From Gerris lacustris (Eukaryota > Arthropoda > Insecta > Hemiptera > Gerridae), in the NCBI GenBank assembly GCA_951217055.1, contig OX578276.1:132854587-132918586 (forward strand): a DNA stretch of 64,000 nucleotides, in the 5' to 3' direction. A program made the position numbers and the translations under genes. The notes under the pieces were generated by a model. That model had not been told where the DNA came from and did no database searches. It saw only the letters and a list, made by a program, of their open reading frames with translations. Positions 13,401 to 22,800 of the stretch are shown in pieces; the stretch's first letter is position 1, and every line of letters begins with the position of its first letter.

Positions 13401-13553
13401 ACTTTTGTAAAAGGATTTTTCAACCAACCATCATAGTGTAAATTGCACATTTTCAACCATTTTAATATATAATTTGTATTCAATTACAGAGCTGAATGCT
13501 ATGATTATGTCTTCGATGCTGCAATTGAAATGAGGAAACTTAATTTACTCTGA
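1346..13553 (+). CDS. mtnB: Methylthioribulose-1-phosphate dehydratase (MtnB/APIP), five exons
   Basis: The enzyme dehydrates 5-methylthioribulose-1-phosphate to diketo-methylthiopentyl phosphate in cytosolic methionine salvage. Exons are 1346-1470, 6665-6829, 7458-7560, 8754-8956 and 13490-13553. All phases join (2, 2, 0, 2) and give 219 residues, close to the 220-240 usual for animal APIP. Visible family features are the N-terminal [11 protein letters not shown] segment, [18 protein letters not shown] with Cys86, the zinc ligands His104 and His106 in HSHS, the catalytic-position Glu128 in HLEMIK, and the third zinc ligand His184 in VRRHG. The C-terminus ends in [13 protein letters not shown] plus a short tail. 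The ATG is the first one in frame, and the residues after it match the family start. Nothing is broken. Its introns are filled with transposons. Confidence 0.95.
1471..1907. other. Start of MtnB intron 1
   Basis: AT-rich intron sequence that begins with several short repeats of an AAATTAAAGTAA-like word directly after the donor (about 1471-1565). Nothing else is recognised. Confidence 0.4.
1910..2176. mobile_element. 267-bp Tc1/mariner-type MITE with TA duplication
   Basis: Terminal inverted repeats of about 42 bp start CAGTATTCTCACAAC at both ends (1910-1951 and 2135-2176) and differ at only two or three positions. The element is bounded by TA on both sides (1908-1909 and 2177-2178). There is no coding capacity. 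Near-identical arms suggest a fairly recent insertion. Confidence 0.85.
2425..2601 (-). repeat. Dispersed repeat fragment interrupted by a hAT
   Basis: Contains a CAGACAGAC tract and a GGAAAAGTATTG-type end resembling the repeat at 7205-7350. The copy is interrupted by the hAT element at 2610-5262. The apparent small ORFs across this border are not genes. Confidence 0.55.
2610..5262 (-). mobile_element. hAT DNA transposon, 2.65 kb, degenerate, with 8-bp TSD
   Basis: Both ends read CAGTGTCGGACTGG inward, a hAT-type terminus (CAGNG start). The flanks are a perfect 8-bp duplication, CTTCTTCC, at 2602-2609 and 5263-5270. The interior has only broken minus-strand ORFs. One stretch around 3400-3600 on the minus strand contains an [17 protein letters not shown] segment, reminiscent of the helical part of ZMYM/DUF4371-type hAT transposases, but stops and frameshifts abound. 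The coding orientation is therefore tentative. It lies in MtnB intron 1. Confidence 0.88.
5331..5930 (+). repeat. Dispersed repeat, family B, copy 1
   Basis: Begins GCTTCCGAGCTTACCGAAGG, has a (GTCT)n tract, a GATGAAATTTGGTAGACATG block, and ends with a GATAGGATGCGAGGAAGC block. A second copy follows at 6033-6616, and others occur elsewhere in the window on both strands. No ORF of its own. Class unknown; no TIRs or target duplications were found. Confidence 0.8.
6033..6616 (+). repeat. Dispersed repeat, family B, copy 2 (tandem with copy 1)
   Basis: This is the same unit as 5331-5930 at a spacing of about 700 bp, with many point differences and small indels. It ends about 48 bp before the acceptor of MtnB exon 2. 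Its terminal ATG at 6570 opens a frame that runs without a stop through the acceptor into exon 2. Confidence 0.8.
6665..6829 (+). CDS. mtnB: MtnB exon 2
   Basis: Encodes residues 42-96 plus two bases of codon 97, including [11 protein letters not shown] and the substrate-site Cys86 in QCTPLF. The acceptor is TTACAG. The donor that keeps the frame and the family length is TGTGA|GTATTG. A better-looking GTGAGT lies four bases upstream, but using it would create an immediate TAA with exon 3. Confidence 0.9.
6830..7457. other. MtnB intron 2 with a repeat fragment
   Basis: Unremarkable AT-rich intron except for 7205-7350, which carries a GGAAAAGTATTG-type end and a TCTGTC tract. This is a fragment of the repeat also seen at 2425-2601. 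Confidence 0.5.
7458..7560 (+). CDS. mtnB: MtnB exon 3 (zinc-ligand HSHS)
   Basis: Encodes residues 97-131. HSHS provides two zinc ligands (His104, His106), and HLEMIK carries the catalytic-position Glu128. Acceptor GATAG, donor AAG|GTAACT, phase 0 at the 3' end. Confidence 0.93.
7735..8510 (+). repeat. Mosaic dispersed repeat in MtnB intron 3
   Basis: Begins with a family B-like head (TTTTGCTGCCAAGCC, GTAAAGGAAGC), then two GATTTTNATGAAATTTGGATGG blocks, a 147-bp hairpin (8193-8339), and a family B-like tail (GAAGAAGCGATGTGCCACAC). The middle differs from copies at 5-6 kb but matches blocks at 9660-9960, 46.8 kb and 56.2 kb. The family therefore has at least two internal forms. Confidence 0.7.
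8193..8339. repeat. 147-bp hairpin with ~70-bp arms
   Basis: The sequence from TGTGAATAAAAAACAC to its reverse complement folds back with arms of about 70 bp, few mismatches, and an AAACCCT-like loop near 8264. It lies inside the mosaic repeat in MtnB intron 3. Confidence 0.85.
8754..8956 (+). CDS. mtnB: MtnB exon 4 (third zinc ligand)
   Basis: Encodes residues 132-198 plus two bases. It contains the VVPIIENT segment and [10 protein letters not shown] with zinc ligand His184. Acceptor TTACAG, donor CA|GTAAGT. Confidence 0.94.
9352..10219. repeat. Fold-back repeat, ~205-bp arms, in MtnB intron 4
   Basis: The left arm (about 9352-9556) and right arm (about 10018-10219) are inverted copies, sharing GAAGAGAAGTGTTATTACC and a C/G-run block near GGTTCCCCCCTC. 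The loop (9660-9960) carries a family B-type GATGAAATTTGG-like block. A G homopolymer precedes it at 9198-9212. ORFs here are by-products of the repeat. Confidence 0.8.
10300..10425 (-). repeat. Fragment of the tRNA-tailed repeat (family A)
   Basis: Reverse-strand end of the family seen complete at 47848-48436: it keeps the CACAATATTTTCTC block and the ATATGAGAAAGTAAAAA end. A related fragment (GCCTCGGGGTATGATTTTTC) lies at 9230-9290. Confidence 0.6.
10995..11698. mobile_element. Long-TIR (fold-back) element, 704 bp, in MtnB intron 4
   Basis: The outer ends are ATCTGACCAAAAACCACTTG and its reverse complement. The arms are about 170 bp (10995-11166 and 11528-11698) and highly similar, including CGCCAAGTGATGTTGGCACT in the left arm. 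The unique centre is about 360 bp with no transposase. No target duplication was recognised. A related word, CTTGGCGGGGCGGAACG, recurs at 12593, suggesting another fragment nearby. Confidence 0.8.
11699..13489. other. Rest of MtnB intron 4
   Basis: AT-rich intron sequence with an (AAT)n-rich patch at 11880-11945, a TTCGGCGGGG-like element fragment near 12593 and several short direct repeats (ATTAATATATAA words near 12680). No exon or well-defined element is visible. Confidence 0.4.
13490..13553 (+). CDS. mtnB: MtnB exon 5 (stop codon TGA)
   Basis: Completes codon 199 and encodes [20 protein letters not shown] before TGA at 13551-13553. Acceptor AATTACAG. The C-terminus is about 15-20 residues shorter than human APIP. 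The 3' UTR is T-rich; the first AATAAA-like word I noticed is near 13870. Confidence 0.93.
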
Positions 13554-14160
13554 TGTTTGAAAATTTGTACAAATTTAAATGAAAGGAATAACGAAGAAAA
13601 TGTAAATCTACTTTTATATTTTGCTGTATTCTTAAATTAATTTATAGAATTGTTTTTGATTTTTTAAATATATATTTTTTATAATTTTTTTTTTTCTTCT
13701 TTGTCTTAACAATTTTTCTCTGCAAAACTTAATGAAGGTTTATTATTTAGGGTGTGTTTGGAAAGAGGAAACAGGTCAATCGGTGGTTTGTTGTGGTTAG
13801 TGTCCTGGATTCATAAATTATTCTTGTCACCAAATGGGTCCGTTTGAAAAAAGAGGTCGACCAGGTTATTTAAATAAACTAGTTTGGTTTGAGTGTCAAG
13901 CTATTGGGAATGCTTAATTATTATTACCAACTTAATTTTTATTATTTTACATTGTAACTAATGTAGTTGTAATATAAAAATGAAATATATTATAATTTTA
14001 TTAATGTTTAAAATAATTAATTAATTTACTTGATTTCATGTCAACAAACAAAAATTTTACACATTTATTTTCTTATGCATTACTAGCCTACAACCTTGTA
14101 TGGGGCTCCTGTTAGGAATCAGTGTCTCTGCCTAAATAGTTTTTTTTTTTTTTTCAAAGC
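13554..14160. other. MtnB 3' UTR and downstream sequence
   Basis: T-rich and AT-rich, with an AAATAAAC word near 13870 that could serve for polyadenylation. No gene is seen. Confidence 0.3.
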
Positions 14161-14163
14161 CTT

Positions 14164-14783
14164 CATAAAACAAGTAAGGCGTGCTTCACGTAAGTACGTG
14201 AGGTGATAATCGCCGGTTTCTGTATGATCGTTTTCTTTTTGTAAAATTGCAACATTTTATACTAAAAATGTTCAGTACATTTTATCGTATTAATGTTACT
14301 TACGGTGACACACATGTCTCGTATCTTGGGTATTACTTGTCATAATTTCATGAAACTTGGTTAAAGACTATTTTCACGTCGTAAAGTAAGATAAATATCG
14401 AATAAAAGCCGACATTATGCAGTATGAACTTCTTTTTCCGGTGTTTTTACCCATTTGAGTTACAATTTTGCTTTATTGGCCGCCATCTTGAAAGTATTAA
14501 GTGTAAAATTTTAATAGTTGCATATTCTTTTTCTACACTTCAAGACATTTACATTTATGTATAACATGTCATGGTGACTAAAAACTTTTTTTAGTCACCT
14601 GCCATCTTGGAAATATTAAGTGTGAAAACTCCAAAAAGTGTACACTTGTCAAAAATGCCGAAATGCACCTTGTGCCGAGTTTCATGTTCCTAACTAAGTA
14701 GTTTATGAATTGAAACATGCCAATGGACAGACAGACAGAGCCGTATAAGGTTTCTTTTCATACTTCATACAGAAACCTAAAAC
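14164..14783. repeat. Dispersed element between the convergent genes
   Basis: It has short inverted ends (GGTTTCTGTATGA near 14215 and TTCATACAGAAACC near 14764), a CAGACAGACAG tract near 14730, and two related CGCCATCTTGAAAGTATTAAGTG-type blocks near 14480 and 14600. No ORF. It is probably a non-autonomous transposon or a decayed repeat. Confidence 0.5.
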
Positions 14784-16779
14784 TAGTTGTAAGGAAATAC
14801 ATTGTATGACATTAATTACATTATTATGAATACAATATCCTGTAAATCACAGTTTGAAGGCTATAGTGAAGGGGGGGGGGGGGTTACACAGGCATGCTCA
14901 CCATGCCTAAGTAAAGGCAATGAAGTGAGGAGCCATACCACGTAGTACAGCGGCCATGTTCATTAATATTCAATTACCCGCTTCTCACCATGAGGCCACT
15001 AACGTGGCATATAGGTCCAAGGGATATGACTAAATTTTATTTGTCTTCACTTGTTTATGAGGTACAAATTTTTATATAAATTTTTAACCCACTGACTACC
15101 TAGAGAACTGAAATTTTCACCGATTATGTATTTCCGATGCCAATCCAAGTTAATCAAAAACAGAAAAAAATCTACTTAAACATAGTTTTAAAAACAAATG
15201 ATCAGTTTCAATGTAAAAACTGGTCAACTTCAATCATTTTTATTGTAATTTTCAAACCATGTTTTTTTTTAAATAAATAAATATATATTGTTTTTAATTT
15301 TATTTAATAGCTCAGGTTTTACTAAATATTTGTTTAAAAAAAACAACTGTACCTAATATTTTTTAGTGAACTCTTCTGCATAGAAATAATAACCAGTTCT
15401 GCACCTATAAAGTCAGATGTGCTTTACGCCCTAAAAGACAGACAGACAGAAAAATGTTATGGCCGGTTTAACGTAATGTATAAAAAATGGAAAAGTATCC
15501 ATAATTTTTTTAATTCAGATGTGCTATTTTCACACATATATAATTTAAAGAAATTATTACCTCTCTTTCAAAAGGTAAAGTGCCCCAAACCCTGTACTAT
15601 CTCACCTGGGGTTTAGGCTTATCATATTCTTGTCGACTTAAAATAAGAATTTTAATGTAAAGTTTAGGTCTTCCAGTGGTGACTGCATCCTGCAGGGTTT
15701 AAGTCCTTACATTTTTTCCCTCCCAGTGTTTGAAACATCTTCAGAGAAGTACATGTTCTCCTGGAGAAGTAACGTTTTTATGTGAAGACATTGTTTGGTT
15801 ATTGAACTACACCTCTTCTATGATGAGTCGGTTTCACACACTGGAGAATTTTTTTTTTTTTTTTTTATCTTCAAACTCCATTATGTCCAATGGCCATTAT
15901 GACTGAATGTCTGTGAAATATGAACCATATTTCTTCCTAAAGAAAATAACTTGCTCCTTAAATATGGTATATATCACAATGCTCAGCCTATAATTTTGAG
16001 ACAAAGTAAGTTCTTATTTTGAAAGAAAACAAACTATATTGACTGTTTTGCTCAAAGTATTTCCAAGTAATTAAAAAACTTATTTTTATTTTCAAGCTAT
16101 TATGACTGGAGCATTGTGATGCTCCAGTCTGTTTTGGAAAAAACTCGTAATGTATACAAACTTGTTGGCTGCTTTTTAGGAGTAGAATCACAATATTCAA
16201 CAAAATATTCACACACTTCAGATCAACTAAGAAGTTAAGTCTTCTCTCTAACAAGTTCACCTCTTTCAAGAAGTAAATAATGAAGGGATTTTCCAGGAAA
16301 ATTAATATAAATACTTAATACTCATAAATGTCATGTTATTGGTAAATATTAACAATTCAAATGTATGAATAAACATAATTTATAACTTAACTAAGGTACA
16401 ATTAAAAATTCTATTTCTAATAATAATTAAAATTATCAAATGTAATAACAAATAATTTCAAGCTTCTTTGTAAACACGAAGCCAATACAACATTAGGCCC
16501 TCAACATTTTACAAGAGGCAATAAGTTAACTTTAATAGAAAAAAAACATTTGAATGTAGACTTTAATAAATTTCATCAATAAAATTTCATTAGAATAATT
16601 AAATGTGCGACAAAAAGTACATTTAAAAGAAATGGCACTAAAGGAATATCTTTTGATATATAATCTAACAGCACAATATAAAGCGTATATAGAAATAATA
16701 TATTAATATTAACTCTCCAACAACATAAATGACTAGATTAATCACAAACAAACATGCTGGTTTGGTTATTTTGGTAGAT
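14784..16779. other. Convergent intergenic region
   Basis: AT-rich sequence with a G13 run at 14871-14883, a T18 run near 15849, and no exon that I can support. A short inverted repeat around GGAGCATTGTGATGCTCC (16110-16127) is the only secondary structure noted. Confidence 0.35.
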
Positions 16780-16790
16780 TTTATTTTATT
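16780..16790 (-). promoter_or_regulatory. Candidate MICU3 polyadenylation signals
   Basis: On the minus strand two overlapping AATAAA words lie 22-32 bases after the TAG stop. They are the nearest canonical signals, but in AT-rich DNA such words are common, so this is tentative. Confidence 0.35.
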
Positions 16791-16811
16791 TTTTTCTTCT
16801 TTCCACTTATT

Positions 16812-16883
16812 CTATGTTGGTGTTTTGATTTCTTGTCTTACACAGGTTCTAAATGATTCCCAGCCTTCTGTTTTCACACTCAT
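16812..16883 (-). CDS. MICU3: MICU3 last exon (TAG stop)
   Basis: Phase-0 exon of 23 codons plus TAG. It follows an intact TTTTTAG acceptor. Its EGWESFRTCVRQEIK segment corresponds to the C-terminal helix after the last EF-hand of MICU3 (human has YPTFKSCLKKE at this place). Confidence 0.88.
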   Translation of the reverse strand: MSVKTEGWESFRTCVRQEIKTPT

Positions 16884-19800
16884 CTAAAAATAAAAACATT
16901 AATTATTTATAAATTTGTATGTGACAATTATTTTTAAAAATGTTTCCATCCATACGGTTAACTACATTTTTCATGTAGTTAAGCATGATATAGTCCAGGA
17001 GATAACGTGCGGCAAAGTGTCTGACTAACATCAGGCTATAATTTTGTGCATAAGTTAATCTTTTGGTGCCTTTTAAGAATACGTGGTCGGCTAAGTTTGT
17101 CTGCAGAAACTGCAGATACTGTGGATATAGCTTGGTGTAATAGCCATTTGAAAAAAACAAAACCGGTGAAGAGCGGCCATGTCCCAACCATTTTGTTGGA
17201 CAATGTGAACTTAATGATCCTGATTACAAAATTAGTTAGTAGACCAAAAAACAATCCGATGTTAGTTTCTCACTTCATTGTTTAGTTATTCAAATATTAC
17301 TCCAAATCTAAGTGGTCACCTATAAAGTGACAAACTAACATTAACTTGATTTTTGGTCTACAAAATAATTTTGTATTATGGATCTCATGGTTGCTCTCCG
17401 CCGATATGTTTTTTTCAAATAACTATAGCCAAGCTATGTCCAGCAGACGAACTAAGCCGAAGACGTATTCTTAAAAGGCACCAAAAGATTAACTTATAAA
17501 TAAAATTCTAGCTTGATGTTAGTAAGATACTTTTTTGCAAGCTGTCTCCTGAACTTTTAGGTTTATTTGGAGCATCTCCTTTTGTGGCTTAACTCATGAG
17601 ATTTTTTACGAGTAAGTCAGATGTTTTATAGCGAAAAGTTAATTTGTTGTTGCTTCAATTTAGGGCAACAATACCCCAGAAAATGTGCTGCCAGTACTGA
17701 AAGTAATATCTACTTTCGGAGGTCTTATTGCTTCGGACTTTTTTTTGTAAAAAAAGAAGTTCCCCGGAAAAAAAAAAAATATATATATATATCTACTTTC
17801 TCATTTTTTTGCTACAAAACTGATGTCAGATTTTGTGGTTTCCTATTGAAATTTTGTAGATTTAATTCATAGTTAATAAAATTCAAAGAGAAAAATTGAT
17901 TAGTTCTCCGTTGGTTTTATTCACTAGCAGGGGTCAGCAACCTTTGCAAGGGTACAGTAGCTACGTTTATATAGTGTATTAAAACGATCTCAAAACTGTT
18001 CTGTTTTCAACTGATGGCTGTTTACATGACGGTATTGAGTTGGTATTTGAAAATTTTGGATACAGTTCTGACACTTCAAAACCACTGATTTTGACATGTG
18101 ATAAAAATGATGGCTGTGAAAGGTTATGTTGGCATGGTCAATGTGGCAGGTTACCCAGGAGAGAAATATAAAACTGTACGTCCCCAAAACTATCTCCAAA
18201 CACTCAGCTGTTTATATGTAACTGAAGGTGTGCTCAACCTTCTTGAGCACACCTACACATGACCTACCTACACATGTATGATACACTGAAGGTGGAGCAT
18301 ACAAGATGAATTATATTAAATGCGGTGAGTTTACATGGAAAGATACCATATTCAGGTTGTTTTCAATACCATGTAAAGTAGCTAATATAAGATTTGAAAA
18401 TCACTGATGTTACAGTTACTGCCTTAATTATTTTATAATCTTTCAACCTTTAGTCTTGTGAGGGTAATTAAAAATCCACGCTGACCCCTGGTTTATACAT
18501 TGATCCTGGACTTAGGATAGCGCCTTAATCTTTAATAAATTTAGTCTTCCAAACCCAACTACACTCTATTAGTCAAAGTCAATTACAGTAGATGCCGCTG
18601 AATGTGGTCACTTTGGGTTCCGGACAGAGTGATAACATTATCTGACATAATAATAATAAGCAAAAGGTGCCACAGTAGGAAGTAAAACTCAAAGTAAAAC
18701 AAAATTATGTTTAATTATTTATTATTATTGTGTTTATTACGTACTGAGCCCTGAGTAATGTGTTGACACAGAAAAAAAATAATTTGAATTGCAATGTACA
18801 TGATTTTACATAAAATTTATTTTAATTTTTTTTTTTTGGAACAATACAAAATAAATCTTTAGGGAAAAAACTAATGCACACATATATATATGTATGTAAA
18901 TAAATGTACATGATTAAAAAGTTAGGAAGGGCTCATTCTTCATTTAAGAATTAAACTGACCTTAAAGCCTCTGTGTAATCTATCCTTCATGATAGCAATG
19001 AATTCTCTGTAGCTTAACTGTCCATCTCCATCATCATCAAATATAGCAAATACAGTGTCCACCAGATGCCTGCTCAAACTTGTACCAGTGCAGATCATTG
19101 CTGCCCTATGAAACTCCTCTGAAATATCATTGTATTATTAGAGAAAGAGAGAGAGAGAAACACTTTATTTAAAAAAAAATACAAAGTGAAGCTGTCCTTC
19201 ATTAAAGGATTGCTATAAACACACAGCATACTAATCAATTGAGTGACAATAGTTAAATAAATAGTATAAGATAAAATACATTTGTACAGTTAATGAAAGA
19301 ATAACAATATTTAAAACATAGTTAACGCAAATAATATACAATAAAAATAAAATTTATATCCTAGTTACAAGTTAATCAGTAAATATGGTTATTTATTACA
19401 TAAAATTGTATGTCAGCTAGGAGTCTTAAGAAATTTCGATCAGTGCCGATTTTGTCAAAAAATAGTTTGGTTTTCATTGTTATAGTGCCTCTAGCCCTAA
19501 ACCAAAGTCTGTGAACTTGAAAATTTCTATCTCCGTGGGATTCTCAAAACTTTTCCCTACACAGTAGAACCTCGCTTACACGACCCTCAATAACACGACA
19601 ACCTCAATTACAAGTGCAATTTTCAAATCCCCTTAAGATTGCTATAACACATAATGTAAAAATTAACCTCTATAACGCGACTATTATTATCCAAACAACC
19701 TCAATAACACGGATTTTTTCCAATTCACAACATAACTCAGAACGTCTATAACTAGTCGTTTTGAGAAGTCAACCTCCATAACGCGACTCTATTACAGGAA

Positions 19801-22800
19801 TGGGTCGACCTTAAACAAGTCTAGACTTAAAAAGATTTAGTGATTTCATTAACCTCGATAACACGACTAATAGCCAAAATAACCTTGACCCTCAACAAAA
19901 AGAGCACCTCGATAACAAGACTGTTTCCCTAATCCCCTTGAGACACTTCTTATCGAGGTTCTACAGCAGTATTCTATACACTTCTCATATATGTTTATTT
20001 TCTCCTGATGAACTAGTACGACTTGGTCCGGATCGTTACTTTCATACCTTATTGTAGGGTCTATGATCAATGATCATGGCAGTTTTTTTTTTATCTGGAT
20101 GGAAGGCGATGATGTCAGAGTATCTTGGAGAACCTTCTGAATCTATTGCGTACACCTCGTCGTAGCAAATATTATTATTTTCATTTAGGGCTTCTGAGAT
20201 TCTGTACTTAACATAATGATGGCGCCTAGTCACCAGAAGCATGTTATGAGAGCATTTTCCCAGCACATGTGCTGGAGTTTCATTCTCTCTGCCGCATTTG
20301 CGACAGAGGGGCCTGACATCTCCTGAAGACTGGTTACCATTTCCTGGCACTCATCTCAGAGGAGCGTAATTCGTATTAAGCTATATAGAGTTAGTCCACT
20401 CAGATCCGGTTAGATCTTTTCTTTCAGAAATATATTTGTTACTAAGAGGATAATCTTTAAAGTGCTGGACACCTACACCTTGCCACTTACATTTTGTCCA
20501 CTCATTTTCATGTTGTACTTCTCTCTTTCAATTCATCGGTTGACTGCACTGTTACATCTAGCTGCTTTAGACATTCTAAAGTCTCTTCTTCAAAGTTAAA
20601 TATATCTTGAAATAGAGAGTCAGGGACAGCATTCAGTTTTTTGGCGATGCACAGATGCTGTAAGGATGCTTCCCAGGTACACCTTAGAATACCAAGCCCC
20701 CAAAAATGACGAGGTGAGTATAGCATAGCTGATGTTGCATTAGCAGGTAGTCCAACTATTGCTTTAGTACTTCTTCTTATTATAATATCTATCCCTTCTA
20801 ATAATGATGGTGGAAGTTTAGTCAGTGGTGCAGTTTGAAGAGGATAAGTCAACGCAGGAAATATATACTGATATAGTACATTAAGCTTCTGATCTGGTTT
20901 TAGTTGATCAGATTTAGTCAATCTAATTAAATTTTCATTGAGCTTGCAATAGAATCTTTATTACATGCTAATTCTCCTGTACAGGTACATTCAAGATACT
21001 TGATCGGTTCGCTCTCCCCTACAGATAATATTTTGCTTCCGTCTTCTAAATTTAAAATTTGTTTACTGAGCTCACCATTGTTAATAACTAGAGCCATACT
21101 CTTCAGCGGGTTAACTTTAAGTCATATTTCTCTGAACCTCCTCTGAATACTGTTTATCAATCTTTCTGCAGCTTTAGAATCGTATGCGGTCACAGCCTGG
21201 TAGTCCGCGAACCCTGTTAGAACTAATTGATCTTTACCTACACATAGTTCATACCCTAAGCGGTTGGCTATTTGGGGGTCGCATATTTCTCTGAAACATT
21301 TTATTCTCTGCTCAAACTTCTACCAGTGTAGATCATTGCTGCTCTTTGAAACTTTTCTGAAATATCATTGTATAATTAACTCATATAAGAATGCAGATTA
21401 TAATTATAGTGAGCATGTTAAGCCGATTAAATAACTAGGATCCCTAAATATTGAGATAAAAGGCATTATTTTAATTCAGATATCTGTAACAAGTTTAACG
21501 GAGAGCCAATGATGTGGTGTGATGGTAAGTCGATCAATGAAGCCAAACAGTCTTTTTTCTTAAGATGTGTTTAATAAAAAAAAAATAGATAATTTAAGAA
21601 CAACGTAATATTCTTTCTTGAAAACACAATGTGGGTATTACAAACACATGGTCATCCATTAAATGTAACAAACATGTAAGTGTTTAATAACAACACAGCT
21701 ATTTCATATAATTTAAACTCTGCACAATAAGGGATCCTAAAACTAAATTCTTTTCCATTAAGTGGCATTTTTATCTATATAATTATGAAGAAAGCTTAGT
21801 TAATATATTTTTACCTTTAGATATAGGATGATCTGCAAGTGTATACATCCTCATAGCTATCATAAAATCTTCTAGATTATTTAAAAACTGGCAGAAAACT
21901 TTGAACTCCTCAAAAGTAATGCCTTGGAATTGTTTCAGTCTAAGTAGTAATCTCTCTAAGTATTTGTCATATCTAAAGATAAAAATTAACAAATAAATAA
22001 AGGTATTCTTAAGCCTGGTATACACGATCCAAGTATACTAAGTCCAAGTCACTTTGATCAAATCCACTTGGTTCAAGTGTTCACTTGGTCAAGTGTGGAA
22101 CTTTGAAGTAAGGTTTACACGATCAAAGTACACTTGGCCCAAGTAGTGGAACTTGATACACTATAAAGTAGAGGTTAAGATAGATTGTGTGAAATGTTTT
22201 GCCCTCTAGAACTTTCCAGTTAATTGTACTTATTAAGTTTTAAAACAGTGGTGATATATCACCTTCTGGTTAACAAAACCCAGCTCAACCTCACATCAGT
22301 CATTTTTTGACTGCTCGTTCTCATAATTTGTCAGGTGGGCAACATTTTTTTTTTTTTTTTTTTTTTTTTTTCCATCAAAGTCTACTTTGATGGAACCCAT
22401 CCAACTCAAGTTGGATGTCCAAGTTGACTTTGACACACCGTTTACACGATCCAAGTAGTGTCAAAGTAGAGTCGAAACTGGCTTGGTCCTAGCATACTTT
22501 GATCATGTAAACCCGGCTTTAATAATTAATTTGTCAAAACTGAAAAAGATTGTAATTTAAAAAAAAGTCTTACGTGTCTGTATGGCAGTAAGTATATCTG
22601 AGCAGGATTTTTGCAAAATCAATTTCACTAATTTTATCATGGCCTTTAGAATAAGAATGAAATTCCAGTTCCAACACTTCAGTCTGTAAGTCATCCATAA
22701 ATCTGAAATAAAATTTAAATTAACATTATCTATAACAAAAAAATAAATAAATAAAAATAAAAATAGTAACAACAATGTTAAGTTTCTACTGGTTTTGACC

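Larger units (their letters stand above)
19141..21307 (-). mobile_element. 5'-truncated R2-like non-LTR retrotransposon
   Basis: Minus-strand remnant of a pol polyprotein with a restriction-like endonuclease. In order it has the end of the reverse-transcriptase palm (LVLTGFADYQAV, with the catalytic FADD changed to FADY, near 21201), the thumb region (20508-20921), a CCHC knuckle (CRKCG...HVLGKC, about 20246-20310), and the endonuclease segment RYSDIIAF...IIDPTIRYE (20020-20120). A C-terminal ARGTIT segment ends at a TGA at 19376-19378. Stops and a frameshift from a short duplication (ATGATCATTGATCAT) make it dead. The 3' UTR of ~235 bp ends in AATAAAG and (TC)n. It has the same orientation as MICU3. 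Confidence 0.88.
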
